A stretch of 64,000 nt of DNA from Psychrobacter sp. P2G3 (GCF_001593285.1 NZ_CP012529.1:2542001-2606000), one strand, 5' to 3'; numbered from the stretch's first letter, positions 1-9,897 are shown. Notes: generated by a model from the sequence alone, not told the origin. Numbers and translations: made by a program.

Positions 1-2166
1 CGTTTTATGGTTTAAGATACGCCCTGCTGCGAATGCACCAGTCATACGTTTGACGCGAATCTCACCAGTGACTCTATGTACAGCAACTTCAGCGAAGTTG
101 GCACCATACGAGGATTGGCGGTATTTCTTACCATTTTTACCGGGTTTGATTTGACCTTTGGCACTGACTTTTTGATCTTCGTATTTAGCGATGATATCTG
201 CCAAGGCATAAGATTGAGAATTGTTAAAATCATATTCTTCCGTCTTAGCTTTTGAAATTGGTAAGCCAGTTTTTTCAGCCACTTTATCTGCTAAGTCCGT
301 TGCCTTTTCTGTTAGTCCAGAAAGCTTATCCGTCAAGCCCGGTACTTTTTTAACCAAACCTGCAGCTTTTCCCTTACCCAGTTCGAGCGCAGCTTCGAGA
401 GCAATTTCTGTCACGCTAGGATCATGCTCACCTGTTTGCTTGATTTGGCCGTTATCTAACTGGATGGTATCAGGATAAAGACCTACCTTATCTGCAATCA
501 TCTCACGCAACTGCTCACAGGCTAGATAAACGCTACTACCTGAACTAGCAGCACCCCAACTACCACCCGAACCTGATGCAGCTGGTAAATCACTATCGCC
601 TAACTTCATCTCAATATGGTCAATAGGCAGCCCTAACAGATCCGCAGCGACTTGGGAGAATACCGTATAAGAGCCGGTACCAATGTCGGTCATATCAGTC
701 TCGATAATGGCTTTTACGCCAAGCGCTTTTGAGCTATCTATCTGCAAGGTTGCACGTGCTTCAGAAGGCTGTAATTGGTTACCACGAGCAGAAGCTGCCA
801 TGCCTGTGCCTATCCACCAATCTCCCTCTAACTGACTGGCAGGTTTGGCATTACGTTGATCCCAGCCGAACTGCTCAGCGCCTTGTTCCATACAAGCAAG
901 GAGCTTACGCGATGAGAACGGAATGTCCTGACTGGGGTCTTTTTCAGGTTCGTTACGGCGGCGCAGCTCAATAGGATCAATATCCAACTGCGAGGCCAGC
1001 TCATCCATCGCACATTCGACTGCAATCATACCAACAGCCTCGCCCGGCGCACGCATCGAGCCTGATAATACTTGGTTCATATCTACTTGTTGGTAGTTTA
1101 CTCGGCGGTTCTCACCACGATATAAATACTGGGTAGACAATGCCGTCGGCTCAAAAAACCCTTCTTCAGGTAAATTGCTAGTCACCGTATCGTGAATCAT
1201 GGTATTGATAAGACCGTTTTCATCGCAGCCAATAGCGATACGCTGACGGGTGTTTGAACGCCTTACCGTCGCTTCCATCACTTGTGGGCGAGTCATAGTA
1301 ATCAGCACTGGACGACCAAGCTCTTTTGCTGCAATCGCTGCTGCAATTGACTCTGGAGCGATGCCCAGTTTGCTGCCAAAACCACCACCGACATAATAAG
1401 CAATCAGTTGCACTTGATCTTTCTTTAAGTCTAAAGCGTCCATTACTTGCTGTTTGCAAGACGCCAACATCTGGTTAGAGGTGTACATAATGAGCTTATC
1501 ATCTTCCCAATGTGCCAATGTCGCATGCGGTTCCATAGCTGAGCTGTTTTGGCTTGGGGTATGATAGAGGCGATCAACGGTCACCGCAGCATCAGCCAGT
1601 CCTTGCTCCGGATCACCCTGTTCAGAATTTTTATCTGAGCCTTCTTGTTCATTAACATCATGAGCATTGGGCAGCTCTTTGGTAAAGTCGACAGCGGCTT
1701 TGTCAGTTTCGTCTTTATAGGTCACTTTGATAGCATTTGCGCCTTCTGTTGCCGCCTCAAAAGTTTCTGCAATCACGACAGCTATGGGTTGACCATGATA
1801 AAACACTTCACTCACACCTTGAGTAGGTGCTTTTGTTGCCCCGCCTTGCTGAGCATTACGTAAAAAATGCTTAGGATCGGTCACCACTTTGATGATACCG
1901 GGAATATCCTCTACAGAGCTACTGTCAATATTCTCCACTTCACCCTTAGCAATGGTTGCCCCAACCAAGACGCCATACACTTGGTTTTCTAGATGAATCT
2001 CTGCTGAATAAGGCGCTTGACCACTGACCTTTAATGAGCCATCAACGCGATTAATGGGTTTACCAACCAGTTTGCTTGCCGTTTTGTCAAATAAGGTTTC
2101 GACAGGCTTATCCATGGTCATTTTTTTGGTCGATTCTGCTGGAAGTACTGAGTCCAATAATGACAT
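1..2166 (-). CDS. paoC: PaoC-like molybdopterin-binding subunit of aldehyde oxidoreductase (C-terminus off the window)
   Basis: Large catalytic subunit of a xanthine-dehydrogenase-family enzyme that oxidises aldehydes to acids at a molybdenum cofactor. It reads open for exactly 722 codons from an ATG at 2166 to the left edge, so the C-terminus and the catalytic Glu expected there are not visible. Family signatures seen are GGGFGSK, which contacts the cofactor, and RAPGEA. The start lies 2 nt after the FAD-subunit stop, as in an operon. Residues about 600-640 form a Lys/Glu/Leu-rich stretch with repeated GLT(D/E)K units that looks like an inserted amphipathic helix. The specific name rests on similarity of all three subunits to E. 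coli PaoABC (YagTSR); the substrate is unknown. Confidence 0.87.
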   Translation of the reverse strand, partial: MSLLDSVLPAESTKKMTMDKPVETLFDKTASKLVGKPINRVDGSLKVSGQAPYSAEIHLENQVYGVLVGATIAKGEVENIDSSSVEDIPGIIKVVTDPKHFLRNAQQGGATKAPTQGVSEVFYHGQPIAVVIAETFEAATEGANAIKVTYKDETDKAAVDFTKELPNAHDVNEQEGSDKNSEQGDPEQGLADAAVTVDRLYHTPSQNSSAMEPHATLAHWEDDKLIMYTSNQMLASCKQQVMDALDLKKDQVQLIAYYVGGGFGSKLGIAPESIAAAIAAKELGRPVLITMTRPQVMEATVRRSNTRQRIAIGCDENGLINTMIHDTVTSNLPEEGFFEPTALSTQYLYRGENRRVNYQQVDMNQVLSGSMRAPGEAVGMIAVECAMDELASQLDIDPIELRRRNEPEKDPSQDIPFSSRKLLACMEQGAEQFGWDQRNAKPASQLEGDWWIGTGMAASARGNQLQPSEARATLQIDSSKALGVKAIIETDMTDIGTGSYTVFSQVAADLLGLPIDHIEMKLGDSDLPAASGSGGSWGAASSGSSVYLACEQLREMIADKVGLYPDTIQLDNGQIKQTGEHDPSVTEIALEAALELGKGKAAGLVKKVPGLTDKLSGLTEKATDLADKVAEKTGLPISKAKTEEYDFNNSQSYALADIIAKYEDQKVSAKGQIKPGKNGKKYRQSSYGANFAEVAVHRVTGEIRVKRMTGAFAAGRILNHKT

Positions 2167-2168
2167 GA

Positions 2169-3161
2169 TTATGCTCCCTTGCCCGCTAATGCGCGCTGAA
2201 TAACTTGTTTTAATAAGCGACGTGTCAGTGGTATTTTGAAATCGTTTTGACCACTACCCTTGGCATCTTTTAATAATAAATCCGCCGCCTGCGTAATAAC
2301 ATCATCATTGCCATCGGTGTCAGTCAATAATGCTTCGACTGCCTCATTGCGCCATGGCTGAGTACCGATACCGCCAAATGCTAAGCGAACCGTGTCCAAA
2401 TTACCGCTATCATCAACGTCTATTACCGCTGCACAAGAGACTAAAGCAAACGCGTAAGAGGCACGGTCACGCACTTTGTCATAAGTGTGCATACCTTTGA
2501 TAGGCGCTGGCAAAATGACATGAGTAATAAGCTCGCCTGACTCTAAAACGTTTTCGATATGCGGCGTATCTTTTGGCAAACAATAAAAATCTTTGACCTC
2601 AATCTTGCGAGTTGAACCGTCCGCTTTAACCGTTTCAATGGTGGCATCGAGCAAACGCATCGCTACTGCCATATCGGATGGATGCTGAGCGATACAAGCG
2701 TCGCTCGTACCTAAAATCGCCAAAGTGCGATTCTCACCACCGATAGCGGGGCAACCTGAACCCGGATTACGCTTGTTACAGGCGCTGTCCGTCTGATAGA
2801 AGTAGTAGCAACGCGTACGCTGTAAGAAATTACCACCAGTCGAGGCTTTGTTACGTAGCTGTCCAGTCGCCCCTGCCAATATGGCACGAGACAATACCGG
2901 ATAATTTGCAATGACATCAGGATGGGCAGCCAAATCACTATTGCTGACCAGCGTACCGATACGCAGTCCGCCGTCATTAGTCGTTTCTATCTGCTGTAAT
3001 TCTAAGCGCGTCACATCAACCAGTTTAGTTGGCGTTTCAATCTCTAGCTTCATTAAATCTAAGAGGTTGGTACCGCCTGCGATAAATGAGGCTTCTTTAG
3101 GAGTAGCAAACATAACCGCTTGCTGCGGTTCAAGGGCACGAATATATTCAAAGCGTTTCAT
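2169..3161 (-). CDS. paoB: PaoB-like FAD subunit of aldehyde oxidoreductase
   Basis: FAD-binding subunit (330 aa) that passes electrons from the molybdenum and iron-sulfur centres to the acceptor. The N-terminal part contains FIAGGTNLLDLMK, the FAD pyrophosphate-binding region of the CO-dehydrogenase-type flavoprotein family. Cysteines at 118, 128 and 137, in the context RTRCYYF and CNKRNPGSGC, match the extra [4Fe-4S] cluster region described for E. coli PaoB, which separates this clade from ordinary xanthine dehydrogenases. It overlaps the iron-sulfur gene by 4 nt (ATGA) and is followed by the molybdenum subunit after 2 nt. Subunit order A-B-C is the same as in E. coli. Confidence 0.9.
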   Translation of the reverse strand: MKRFEYIRALEPQQAVMFATPKEASFIAGGTNLLDLMKLEIETPTKLVDVTRLELQQIETTNDGGLRIGTLVSNSDLAAHPDVIANYPVLSRAILAGATGQLRNKASTGGNFLQRTRCYYFYQTDSACNKRNPGSGCPAIGGENRTLAILGTSDACIAQHPSDMAVAMRLLDATIETVKADGSTRKIEVKDFYCLPKDTPHIENVLESGELITHVILPAPIKGMHTYDKVRDRASYAFALVSCAAVIDVDDSGNLDTVRLAFGGIGTQPWRNEAVEALLTDTDGNDDVITQAADLLLKDAKGSGQNDFKIPLTRRLLKQVIQRALAGKGA

Positions 3162-3814
3162 GAGCGGCCTCCTGATGTGCTATTGGCAGTCTTATTATTC
3201 GACGACTTGTTACCTAGCTGCGCCTCACTTGGCGGCGGCGACCAAATACCAGTTACTTCTGAGCCTTGTACTGAATTACTTACAGACGTTGTAGATTTGT
3301 CGGCTATTTGGCGCTCTAATACTTGAGAGATGGCTTTAATAATATTGGGATAAGCGGAACAGCGACAAATGTTGCCACTCATACGCTCAGCGATTTCTTG
3401 TACTAACAGCCCATCAGGATTTTGCAGGTCAATAGTAACGTGGCTTGGCCAGTTTTGTTTGACCTCTTCTATCAGTGCCGTCGCTGAACAAATCTGCCCA
3501 GGGGTACAGTAACCACACTGAAACGCATCATGATCTTTAAAGGCTTGCTGCAACTCAGATAACGACTCAGGCAATCCAATCCCCTCAATCGTCGTAATCT
3601 CATCGCCATCGTGCATGACCGCTAGCGTCAGACATGAATTCACGCGCTCGCCATTAATGAGGATGGTACAGGCACCACATTGACCGTGGTCACAGCCTTT
3701 TTTGGGTCCAGTGATTTGTAAATGTTGGCGGCAGACATCGAGCAATGTCGTGCGCGAATCGAGATTATCAAGCTGATAATCCTGCTTATTAATCGTTAAC
3801 GTCAAAGTAGACAT
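3158..3814 (-). CDS. paoA: PaoA-like 2Fe-2S subunit of aldehyde oxidoreductase
   Basis: Iron-sulfur subunit of 218 aa. It has a plant-ferredoxin-type domain with CDHGQCGAC for one [2Fe-2S] cluster and an all-helical domain with CGYC and CRC for the second. The start ATG at 3814 begins directly with the ferredoxin beta-strand (MSTLTLTINKQ). The E. coli homologue carries a twin-arginine leader, but none is seen here or in the codons just upstream, so the complex is probably cytoplasmic. The last ~40 residues are Ser/Asn-rich and look like a disordered tail. It is the first gene of the operon, with no regulator next to it. Confidence 0.9.
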   Translation of the reverse strand: MSTLTLTINKQDYQLDNLDSRTTLLDVCRQHLQITGPKKGCDHGQCGACTILINGERVNSCLTLAVMHDGDEITTIEGIGLPESLSELQQAFKDHDAFQCGYCTPGQICSATALIEEVKQNWPSHVTIDLQNPDGLLVQEIAERMSGNICRCSAYPNIIKAISQVLERQIADKSTTSVSNSVQGSEVTGIWSPPPSEAQLGNKSSNNKTANSTSGGRS

Positions 3815-4385
3815 GCTGGCTTCTCGCTGGCGGATGATGATAGTTTCCAGATGAGATATTGCTATTCATCCATCTATTCAATATTAATTAACGTTCTGTT
3901 AACTATTAAAATATTAAAAAGTATTGAGGTTATTTTTCCTTAGTTGTTCTTAGCTTATAAATCTTTAGTAACTTTTTATTGGCAGCTTCCTATTCCTTTA
4001 CAGTCTCTTATCAACGGAGACAAATCAGCCTATCAATACGATGAAAATCGACTCAAATAATCCGTTATTTGGTCAACTGTCAAGCTACTGTCAGGTATTA
4101 AATACAGCCTAACATCATAATTAACATAGAAAAATAAGCTCAAAACAAGCTATACATTAATATGCTTGGCACAGCTTAGGATATTGTTTTTTTGTAGTAG
4201 ATAGGAAAAAAATGTTAACGCTCAAGAAAATCTGCCTCTTTCTCATTTGCGCTTACTGAACTAAAATTCCAACTGGCTTAATTTCACTTTTCATCTTAAT
4301 TCAACCTTTTATATAGTCATTTTATATAGTCATTAACTTATAACGACCAATCTAAAATTTCACTGTTAATAAGATAAATTTCCTA
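3815..4385. other. intergenic region between divergent paoA and pstS
   Basis: An AT-rich stretch of about 570 bp between the divergent pao and pst operons. It must hold the pao promoter and the distal part of the pst promoter. A short direct duplication, 'ttttatatagtcatt', is repeated near 4310-4335. No open frame with a convincing ribosome site and no RNA gene was recognised. Confidence 0.6.
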
Positions 4386-4403
4386 TTGTCATCAAACTGT
4401 CAT
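4386..4403 (+). promoter_or_regulatory. Pho box (PhoB binding site) for pst operon
   Basis: Two direct 7-mers, TTGTCAT and CTGTCAT, are separated by 4 bp, giving the 11-bp spacing of the PhoB consensus (CTGTCAT repeats with an AT-rich 4-bp spacer). The site lies 73 bp before the pstS start codon. This predicts induction of the whole operon at low phosphate. PhoB/PhoR are not in the window. Confidence 0.85.
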
Positions 4404-4476
4404 CAAAGCTTGGCAAACTACGACACATCTCAAAGGAAGTACATTTTGCACTGTTGTCAAACTTTAGGAGTCTTAC

Positions 4477-5640
4477 ATGCGTTATTCGTTATTAGCAGTC
4501 GCCGTTAGTTGCACTTTAGTACTTACAGCTTGTAATAAATCAACCGACACCGCAGAGTCAGCTGCTGATAGTAGTAGCGCCGTAACCAGCACAGAAACAA
4601 CTAACAAAACAACCTCCTCGTCAGCAACCGATTTTAAATCTGCTGAAAACATCGCTATGAATATCACCGGTGCAGGCGCTTCGTTCCCGCAACCTATCTA
4701 TGCCAAATGGTCTTATGACTACAATGCCGCGACTGGTGGTCAAGTGAATTACCAATCAATCGGCTCCTCAGGCGGCATCAAACAAATTCAATCAAAAACG
4801 GTAGACTTTGGCGCTTCTGATGCACCGATGACACCTGAAGAGTTGGATGCAGCAGGACTTATTCAGTTTCCGACCGTTATCGGTGGCGTAGTACCGATTG
4901 TAAACATCGATGGCATAGAGCCAGGCCAGTTAAAATTGGACGGCACAACGTTAGCAGATATCTATCTGGGTAAGATTAGCAACTGGAATGACCCAGCAAT
5001 TAAAGCTATGAATCCGGACTTAACGCTTCCTGACGCTGCTATTACTACCGTGTTCCGCTCGGACGGTTCAGGCACGACTTTTAACTTTACCGATTATCTG
5101 GCCAAGGTTTCAACTGACTGGAAAGACAGCGTTGGTGTTGATAAAACAGTCAAGTGGCCAACCTCTAGCACTGGTGCTGGCGGTAAAGGTAACGAGGGCG
5201 TATCAAGTTACGTCAATCGTATGAAAAACTCTATCGGCTACGTTGAGTACGCTTACGCTAAGCAAAACAATATGTCACATGCTGCATTGAAAAATGCGGC
5301 TGGCAACTTCGTGCAGCCATCTGCTGAGACCTTTGCAGCGGCAGGTGATATTGACTGGTCACAGCAAGCAGGCTTTTATAAAGTCATCACCAACTCTGAG
5401 ACTGAACAGGCATGGCCAATCGCAGCAGCGACCTTTATCTTAGTGCATAAGCAGCCAGAGAACCCGCAGCAAGTGGCTGGCGTGTTGAACTTCTTCGATT
5501 GGGCTTACACTCAAGGCGATGATAGTGCCATGGCGCTTGATTATGTTCCTTTCTCTGATACCGCCGTTGCGCTCTTTAAAGCGCAGTGGAATGAAGTCAA
5601 AGGCAGCGATGGTCAACCCGTCTACAAACCAGCTCAATAG
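4477..5640 (+). CDS. pstS: phosphate ABC transporter substrate-binding lipoprotein PstS
   Basis: Captures inorganic phosphate for the PstCAB importer. The 387-aa product starts with a lipoprotein signal whose lipobox LTAC ends at Cys19. A Ser/Thr/Glu-rich linker follows (about 20-55), then the phosphate-binding fold. Family hallmarks are GAGASFPQPIY near the mature N-terminus, SGGI, FGASDAPM and RSDGSGTT, which line the phosphate site. AGGAG lies 6 nt before the ATG. A Pho box is upstream and a hairpin downstream. E. coli PstS is a soluble periplasmic protein; this one is predicted to be anchored to a membrane by lipid. Confidence 0.97.
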   Translation: MRYSLLAVAVSCTLVLTACNKSTDTAESAADSSSAVTSTETTNKTTSSSATDFKSAENIAMNITGAGASFPQPIYAKWSYDYNAATGGQVNYQSIGSSGGIKQIQSKTVDFGASDAPMTPEELDAAGLIQFPTVIGGVVPIVNIDGIEPGQLKLDGTTLADIYLGKISNWNDPAIKAMNPDLTLPDAAITTVFRSDGSGTTFNFTDYLAKVSTDWKDSVGVDKTVKWPTSSTGAGGKGNEGVSSYVNRMKNSIGYVEYAYAKQNNMSHAALKNAAGNFVQPSAETFAAAGDIDWSQQAGFYKVITNSETEQAWPIAAATFILVHKQPENPQQVAGVLNFFDWAYTQGDDSAMALDYVPFSDTAVALFKAQWNEVKGSDGQPVYKPAQ

Positions 5641-5673
5641 TTTTTGAAAAACCAGTAATGATTCTCGAATTAC

Positions 5674-5715
5674 CCTCTTAAACAATTATTCTCCGGTAGT
5701 TGTTTAAGAGGTTTT
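5674..5715 (+). terminator. hairpin after pstS, probable partial terminator
   Basis: A perfect 12-bp stem (arms 5674-5685 and 5700-5711) with a 14-nt loop is followed by four T. It sits between pstS and pstC. A stem here would terminate part of the transcripts or protect the pstS 3' end, raising binding protein over permease. This is common in ABC importer operons; the effect here is inferred. Confidence 0.65.
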
Positions 5716-5849
5716 ATCACAGTAAATTTATAAGTAGAGCCGATAATGCATATCGATAGCGCTACTTAATAAGATTTAGTTTGCTGTGATAAGACCTGAT
5801 TAATCTTTTTGAATCTTTTGATTTAACCCTATTTAATGCTGAGACACTT

Positions 5850-6803
5850 ATGAATGACCTAAGGTCCCAACTGGCTAAACAAAAACGTTACGACGCGCTA
5901 TTCGTCAATGCAACCAAGGCTTTTGCCATCCTCGTTCTCTTATCATTGGGCGGCATTTTAGTCTCTCTAATCATTGGGGCTTGGCCGAGCATTCAAACAT
6001 TTGGTCTCGGCTTTTATACCAGTAATAACTGGGATACGGTCGCCAATGAGTACGGTGCGTTAGCGCCTATATATGGCACGCTGGTCACTTCGTTTATCGC
6101 TATTTTAATCGCTGTGCCAGTCAGCTTTGGTATCGCGATATTTTTGACTGAGATGTGCCCAAACTTCTTAAAAAAGCCCCTCGGTATCGCTATTGAGCTG
6201 CTGGCAGGTATCCCCTCTATCATTTACGGTATGTGGGGTTTGTTTGTATTTGCGCCCTTTTTTGGCGATCACATTCAGCCGTGGTTTATTGAACACGTCG
6301 GTCCACTGCCTATCATCGGTAAGCTGTTTACGGGTGCGCCAATGGGACTGGGCATGTTTACCGCTTCACTGGTGCTTGCCATTATGATTATTCCTTTTAT
6401 CGCGGCCACCATGCGTGATGTCTTTTCCGTCGTGCCAGACCTACTTAAAGAATCGGCTTACGGCATGGGTGCGACGACTTGGGAAGTCATGTTTAAGATT
6501 ATCTTGCCCTATACCAAAGCTGGCGTCGTTGGTGGCGTCATCTTAGGACTGGGTCGTGCCCTTGGCGAGACCATGGCAGTGACCTTCCTTATCGGCAATG
6601 CCTTTAATATCAGTCCAAGTTTATTTACTTCTGGGGTTACCATTACCTCAGCCCTTGCCAATGAATTTGCAGAAGCCTCTAGTGAGCTACATCTGGCGTC
6701 GTTGTTACATTTAGGCTTAATCCTATTTGTCATCACTTTCATTGTGCTGTCACTGGCTAAGCTCATGCTGATGCGCATGGATCATAAAGCAGGCAATCGA
6801 TAG
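5850..6803 (+). CDS. pstC: phosphate ABC transporter permease PstC
   Basis: One of the two inner-membrane permeases of the phosphate importer, 317 aa with about six hydrophobic segments. The first is at residues 23-47 ([20 protein letters not shown]). The cytoplasmic coupling loop carries the family EAA-type motif ([29 protein letters not shown], quoted in part: [12 protein letters not shown]). It is followed 66 bp later by pstA. It is separated from pstS by 209 bp that contain a hairpin, so it may be made at a lower level than PstS. Confidence 0.96.
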   Translation: MNDLRSQLAKQKRYDALFVNATKAFAILVLLSLGGILVSLIIGAWPSIQTFGLGFYTSNNWDTVANEYGALAPIYGTLVTSFIAILIAVPVSFGIAIFLTEMCPNFLKKPLGIAIELLAGIPSIIYGMWGLFVFAPFFGDHIQPWFIEHVGPLPIIGKLFTGAPMGLGMFTASLVLAIMIIPFIAATMRDVFSVVPDLLKESAYGMGATTWEVMFKIILPYTKAGVVGGVILGLGRALGETMAVTFLIGNAFNISPSLFTSGVTITSALANEFAEASSELHLASLLHLGLILFVITFIVLSLAKLMLMRMDHKAGNR

Positions 6804-6869
6804 TAGCTCGATTACTTCGGTAAATTTTGATGGTTATTGGTATTGATAAGAATATGGGAAATGAGTGTT

Positions 6870-7772
6870 ATGCCTACTGATGCTATGAATTCAGCGTTAC
6901 CTGCTAAGAGCAACTTTGAAGGTCGTTATAACAAGCGCCTTTATAACAAACGGCGCTGGGCCAATAAGCTTGGTTTAGGCTTCGCGATGTCAGCGATGTT
7001 TTTTGGCTTATTTTGGTTGTTTTGGATTTTATTTACGCTCTTCGTTGAAGGTTTCCAAGGTATAGTGCAAATGCCTATTTTTACCGCCGACACCCCACCT
7101 CCTATGAGTGCAGGCGGTTTACGCAACGCCATTGTCGGTTCAGTCATGTTGGCGTTTTCAGGATTGTTTATCGGCGCGCCTATTGGCCTGATGACAGGGA
7201 TTTATTTATCTGAGTTCTCTCAGGGCAGCATGCTTGGCAAAGTGACGCGCTTCTTAAACGATATTTTGCTCTCTGCACCATCGATTGTCATTGGTCTCTT
7301 TATTTATGCATTGATGGTAAAAGGCCAAAGCTTTTCTGGTTGGGCAGGCGCACTGGCATTGGCACTAATTGTCATTCCTGTAGTCGTGCGTACGACTGAA
7401 AACATGCTTAATTTAGTGCCAAATAACATTCGTGAAGCTGCTTATGCACTGGGTACACCGAAGTGGAAGATGGTAACGCAAGTCACTATTAAAGCGGCTC
7501 GAGCGGGTCTGACGACTGGTGTATTACTGGCCTTTGCCAGAATCACCGGTGAGACGGCGCCGTTACTATTTACGGCATTGAATAACCAATACTTTAGTAC
7601 CGATATGAGCCAGCCAATTGCTAACTTGCCTAACACTATTTATCAGTTTGCAATGAGCCCTTATGACAATTGGCATGCACTCGCATGGGCGGCGGCATTG
7701 CTTATTACTGCTTCGGTATTGGTATTAAATGTCTTGGCAAGATTCATTGGCAGTCGAGGTCAAACCAAATAG
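6870..7772 (+). CDS. pstA: phosphate ABC transporter permease PstA
   Basis: Second permease of the PstSCAB importer. The chosen ATG at 6870 gives 300 aa, close to the usual family size. A GGGAA ribosome-site-like stretch lies about 9 nt upstream; in-frame alternatives are ATG 6861 and TTG 6837. A basic cytoplasmic N-terminus (NKRLYNKRRWANK) precedes the first membrane segment. The coupling loop has EAAYALGTPKWKMV, and ARITGETAPLLFTA is typical of PstA. It acts with PstC as the membrane channel energised by PstB. Confidence 0.95.
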   Translation: MPTDAMNSALPAKSNFEGRYNKRLYNKRRWANKLGLGFAMSAMFFGLFWLFWILFTLFVEGFQGIVQMPIFTADTPPPMSAGGLRNAIVGSVMLAFSGLFIGAPIGLMTGIYLSEFSQGSMLGKVTRFLNDILLSAPSIVIGLFIYALMVKGQSFSGWAGALALALIVIPVVVRTTENMLNLVPNNIREAAYALGTPKWKMVTQVTIKAARAGLTTGVLLAFARITGETAPLLFTALNNQYFSTDMSQPIANLPNTIYQFAMSPYDNWHALAWAAALLITASVLVLNVLARFIGSRGQTK

Positions 7773-7861
7773 CAGTCAGAGTAAATAAAGCCTGCCGCCA
7801 AATCACTTTACATATAGCATTTACTTAAATTTATATTCATTAAGCTAGGTTGGATAACATT

Positions 7862-8782
7862 ATGAATAACGTCATAAGCAAAATCCGTACAACAACTAAT
7901 ACTAGTAACTTTAATACGCCAAAAGGTAATCTATTAAATAGACCGATGTCGACAGCAGCGCAAATGCAGCAGCCAGATGCGTCAAACTTAAACAAGCAAA
8001 CACTGCATGATATTCCTAAAAATATGCCTGCAGCCAAAATGCAGATTCGTGATTTAAGCTTTTATTATGGTGATTTTCAGGCACTAAAAAACATCAATAT
8101 CGATATTCCTGATAAAAAAGTCACCGCCTTTATCGGTCCGTCAGGTTGCGGAAAATCGACCCTGCTACGTACTTTTAATCGTATGTATGATTTATATCCA
8201 GGTATGCGTGCAGAAGGCAATATCAACCTTGATGGCAAAAACATCTTAGGCAAAGACGTCGATGTAAACCTGCTACGCGCGCAAGTCGGTATGGTCTTTC
8301 AGAAGCCAACTCCGTTCCCAATGTCCATCTATGACAATGTCGCCTTTGGTGTGCGCCTCTATGAAAAGTTAAGCAAAGCTGAGCTGGATAATCGCGTGGA
8401 ATGGGCGCTAAAAAAATCGGCATTGTGGCCAGAAGTGAAAGACAAGCTAAAAGCGTCAGGCTTGTCTTTATCAGGTGGACAACAGCAACGACTGTGTATC
8501 GCCCGTAGTGTCGCTACCAAACCTGAAGTACTGTTGCTCGATGAGCCAACCTCCGCATTGGATCCACTCTCAACTGGTGCGATTGAAGATCTGATTGAAG
8601 ACTTAAAAAACGACTACACCATCGCCATCGTCACGCATAACATGCAACAGGCGGCGCGAGTGTCAGACTATACGGTCTATATGTATTTAGGCGATATGAT
8701 TGAGATGGGCGAGACGGATCAAGTATTTACAACGCCTGTGCAAAAAGCGACGGAAGACTACATTACGGGTCGTTATGGCTAA
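7862..8782 (+). CDS. pstB: phosphate ABC transporter ATP-binding protein PstB
   Basis: ATPase that drives phosphate uptake. The ATG at 7862 gives 306 aa; an upstream TTG at 7850 is possible but less likely. Walker A is GPSGCGKST (92-100), the signature is LSGGQ (203-207) and Walker B is [11 protein letters not shown]. The ATPase fold starts near residue 60 ([13 protein letters not shown]), leaving an N-terminal extension of about 58 Gln/Asn/Thr-rich residues, longer than in E. coli PstB (257 aa). Translation could in principle start at Met60, but no ribosome site was noted there. A palindromic repeat follows before phoU. Confidence 0.95.
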   Translation: MNNVISKIRTTTNTSNFNTPKGNLLNRPMSTAAQMQQPDASNLNKQTLHDIPKNMPAAKMQIRDLSFYYGDFQALKNINIDIPDKKVTAFIGPSGCGKSTLLRTFNRMYDLYPGMRAEGNINLDGKNILGKDVDVNLLRAQVGMVFQKPTPFPMSIYDNVAFGVRLYEKLSKAELDNRVEWALKKSALWPEVKDKLKASGLSLSGGQQQRLCIARSVATKPEVLLLDEPTSALDPLSTGAIEDLIEDLKNDYTIAIVTHNMQQAARVSDYTVYMYLGDMIEMGETDQVFTTPVQKATEDYITGRYG

Positions 8783-8876
8783 CGTTGAGCCTTGCATTAA
8801 AGTTCAGCAAATTAAAAATACTTACTAAAGTTAAAAATCTCTCTCTTTATAGTCGATTCATTTTAAAAAGATATAT

Positions 8877-8954
8877 GTACTGCTGAGATAAAGTTTTCGA
8901 AGCCTCTGGAGTGCAAAGCGCACAGCAAGCGAGGAAAATTCATACCAGCAGCAC
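8877..8954. repeat. palindromic intergenic repeat, family A copy 1
   Basis: Imperfect terminal inverted repeat (GTACTGCTG at the left, CAGCAGCAC at the right) around an inner AAGCCTCTG...CACAGCAAGC core shared with five other places in the window. It lies between pstB and phoU, so it would be transcribed within the operon. It has no coding capacity. Confidence 0.75.
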
Positions 8955-9025
8955 ACCATTACCAGTGCCCTTCTTTTGTGTTGAACTGACTAAACTAAAA
9001 TATGAATATTCAGGGAATACCTCTC

Positions 9026-9820
9026 ATGCAAAGCGACAAGCATATCTCTAAAAGTTTTGACCAAGATCTTGATGAAGCTATTCGCCTATTTTTATACATG
9101 GGAGATAGCGCAGCCAACCAAGTCGCTAAGGCTATCCATGCGCTTATCGATAAAGATGAGACGCTAGCGCAAGAAGTCATCGATATGGATTTTGATATCA
9201 ATCGGATGGAAGTTGAGCTCGATGAGCATATCCTATTATTGGTCGCCAAACGCCAGCCAGCTGCCAGTGATTTACGCTTGGTCATGTCCATTAGTAAAGG
9301 TGTGGTTGATTTAGAGCGCATCGGCGATGAAGCGGTCAAAATTGCCCAAATGGCAAACAAGATTGCAGCACAAGGCAAGTCATCATATGGTTACGCTGAG
9401 GTCCAACATTTAAGCAATCAGGTTCGTCTCATGCTACATAATGCGCTAGAAGCTTTTAGCCAGTCCAATGCGGAGCAAGCGTTTGAAGTCATGCGTAATG
9501 ATGGTTTGGTCAATGATGAATACCAATCGGCGATTCGCGCTTTGATGACTTATATCATGGAGGACTCGCGGCACGTCTCAAAGGTCATTAATATCATGTG
9601 GGTATTGCGTGCGCTTGAGCGTATTGGTGATCATGCACAGAACGTCGCTGAGCTAGTGATTAACTATATTAGTGGGCAAGATGTACGCCATTCGGACTAT
9701 GCGCTGGTCGAAAAAGCCGTGCAAGAAGCCAATGATAGAATAGCGGCACGTCAAGTCAGTACAACATCAGCCACCATGTCGATAACTGACTTTGAATCGT
9801 CAAATAATGGCGAAGGCTGA
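9026..9820 (+). CDS. phoU: phosphate signalling protein PhoU
   Basis: Helical regulator that links the PstSCAB importer to the PhoR kinase and keeps the Pho regulon off when phosphate is plentiful. The ATG at 9026 has AGGGAA 8 nt upstream and gives 264 aa; ATG 9002 is possible. Two tandem PhoU three-helix repeats are visible, each with the metal-site type sequence, VDLERIGDEAVKIA at about 95-108 and RALERIGDHAQNVAEL in the second half. The tail beyond about residue 235 is a Ser/Thr-rich extension. The gene ends the pst operon, 243 bp after pstB with a repeat between them. Confidence 0.95.
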   Translation: MQSDKHISKSFDQDLDEAIRLFLYMGDSAANQVAKAIHALIDKDETLAQEVIDMDFDINRMEVELDEHILLLVAKRQPAASDLRLVMSISKGVVDLERIGDEAVKIAQMANKIAAQGKSSYGYAEVQHLSNQVRLMLHNALEAFSQSNAEQAFEVMRNDGLVNDEYQSAIRALMTYIMEDSRHVSKVINIMWVLRALERIGDHAQNVAELVINYISGQDVRHSDYALVEKAVQEANDRIAARQVSTTSATMSITDFESSNNGEG

Positions 9821-9897
9821 CAAAATAGACACAGCTTGTTGTAAGATATGCCTCGCATTGTTACCCTGATGAATTATTAGTACCGTTGAGGAATATT

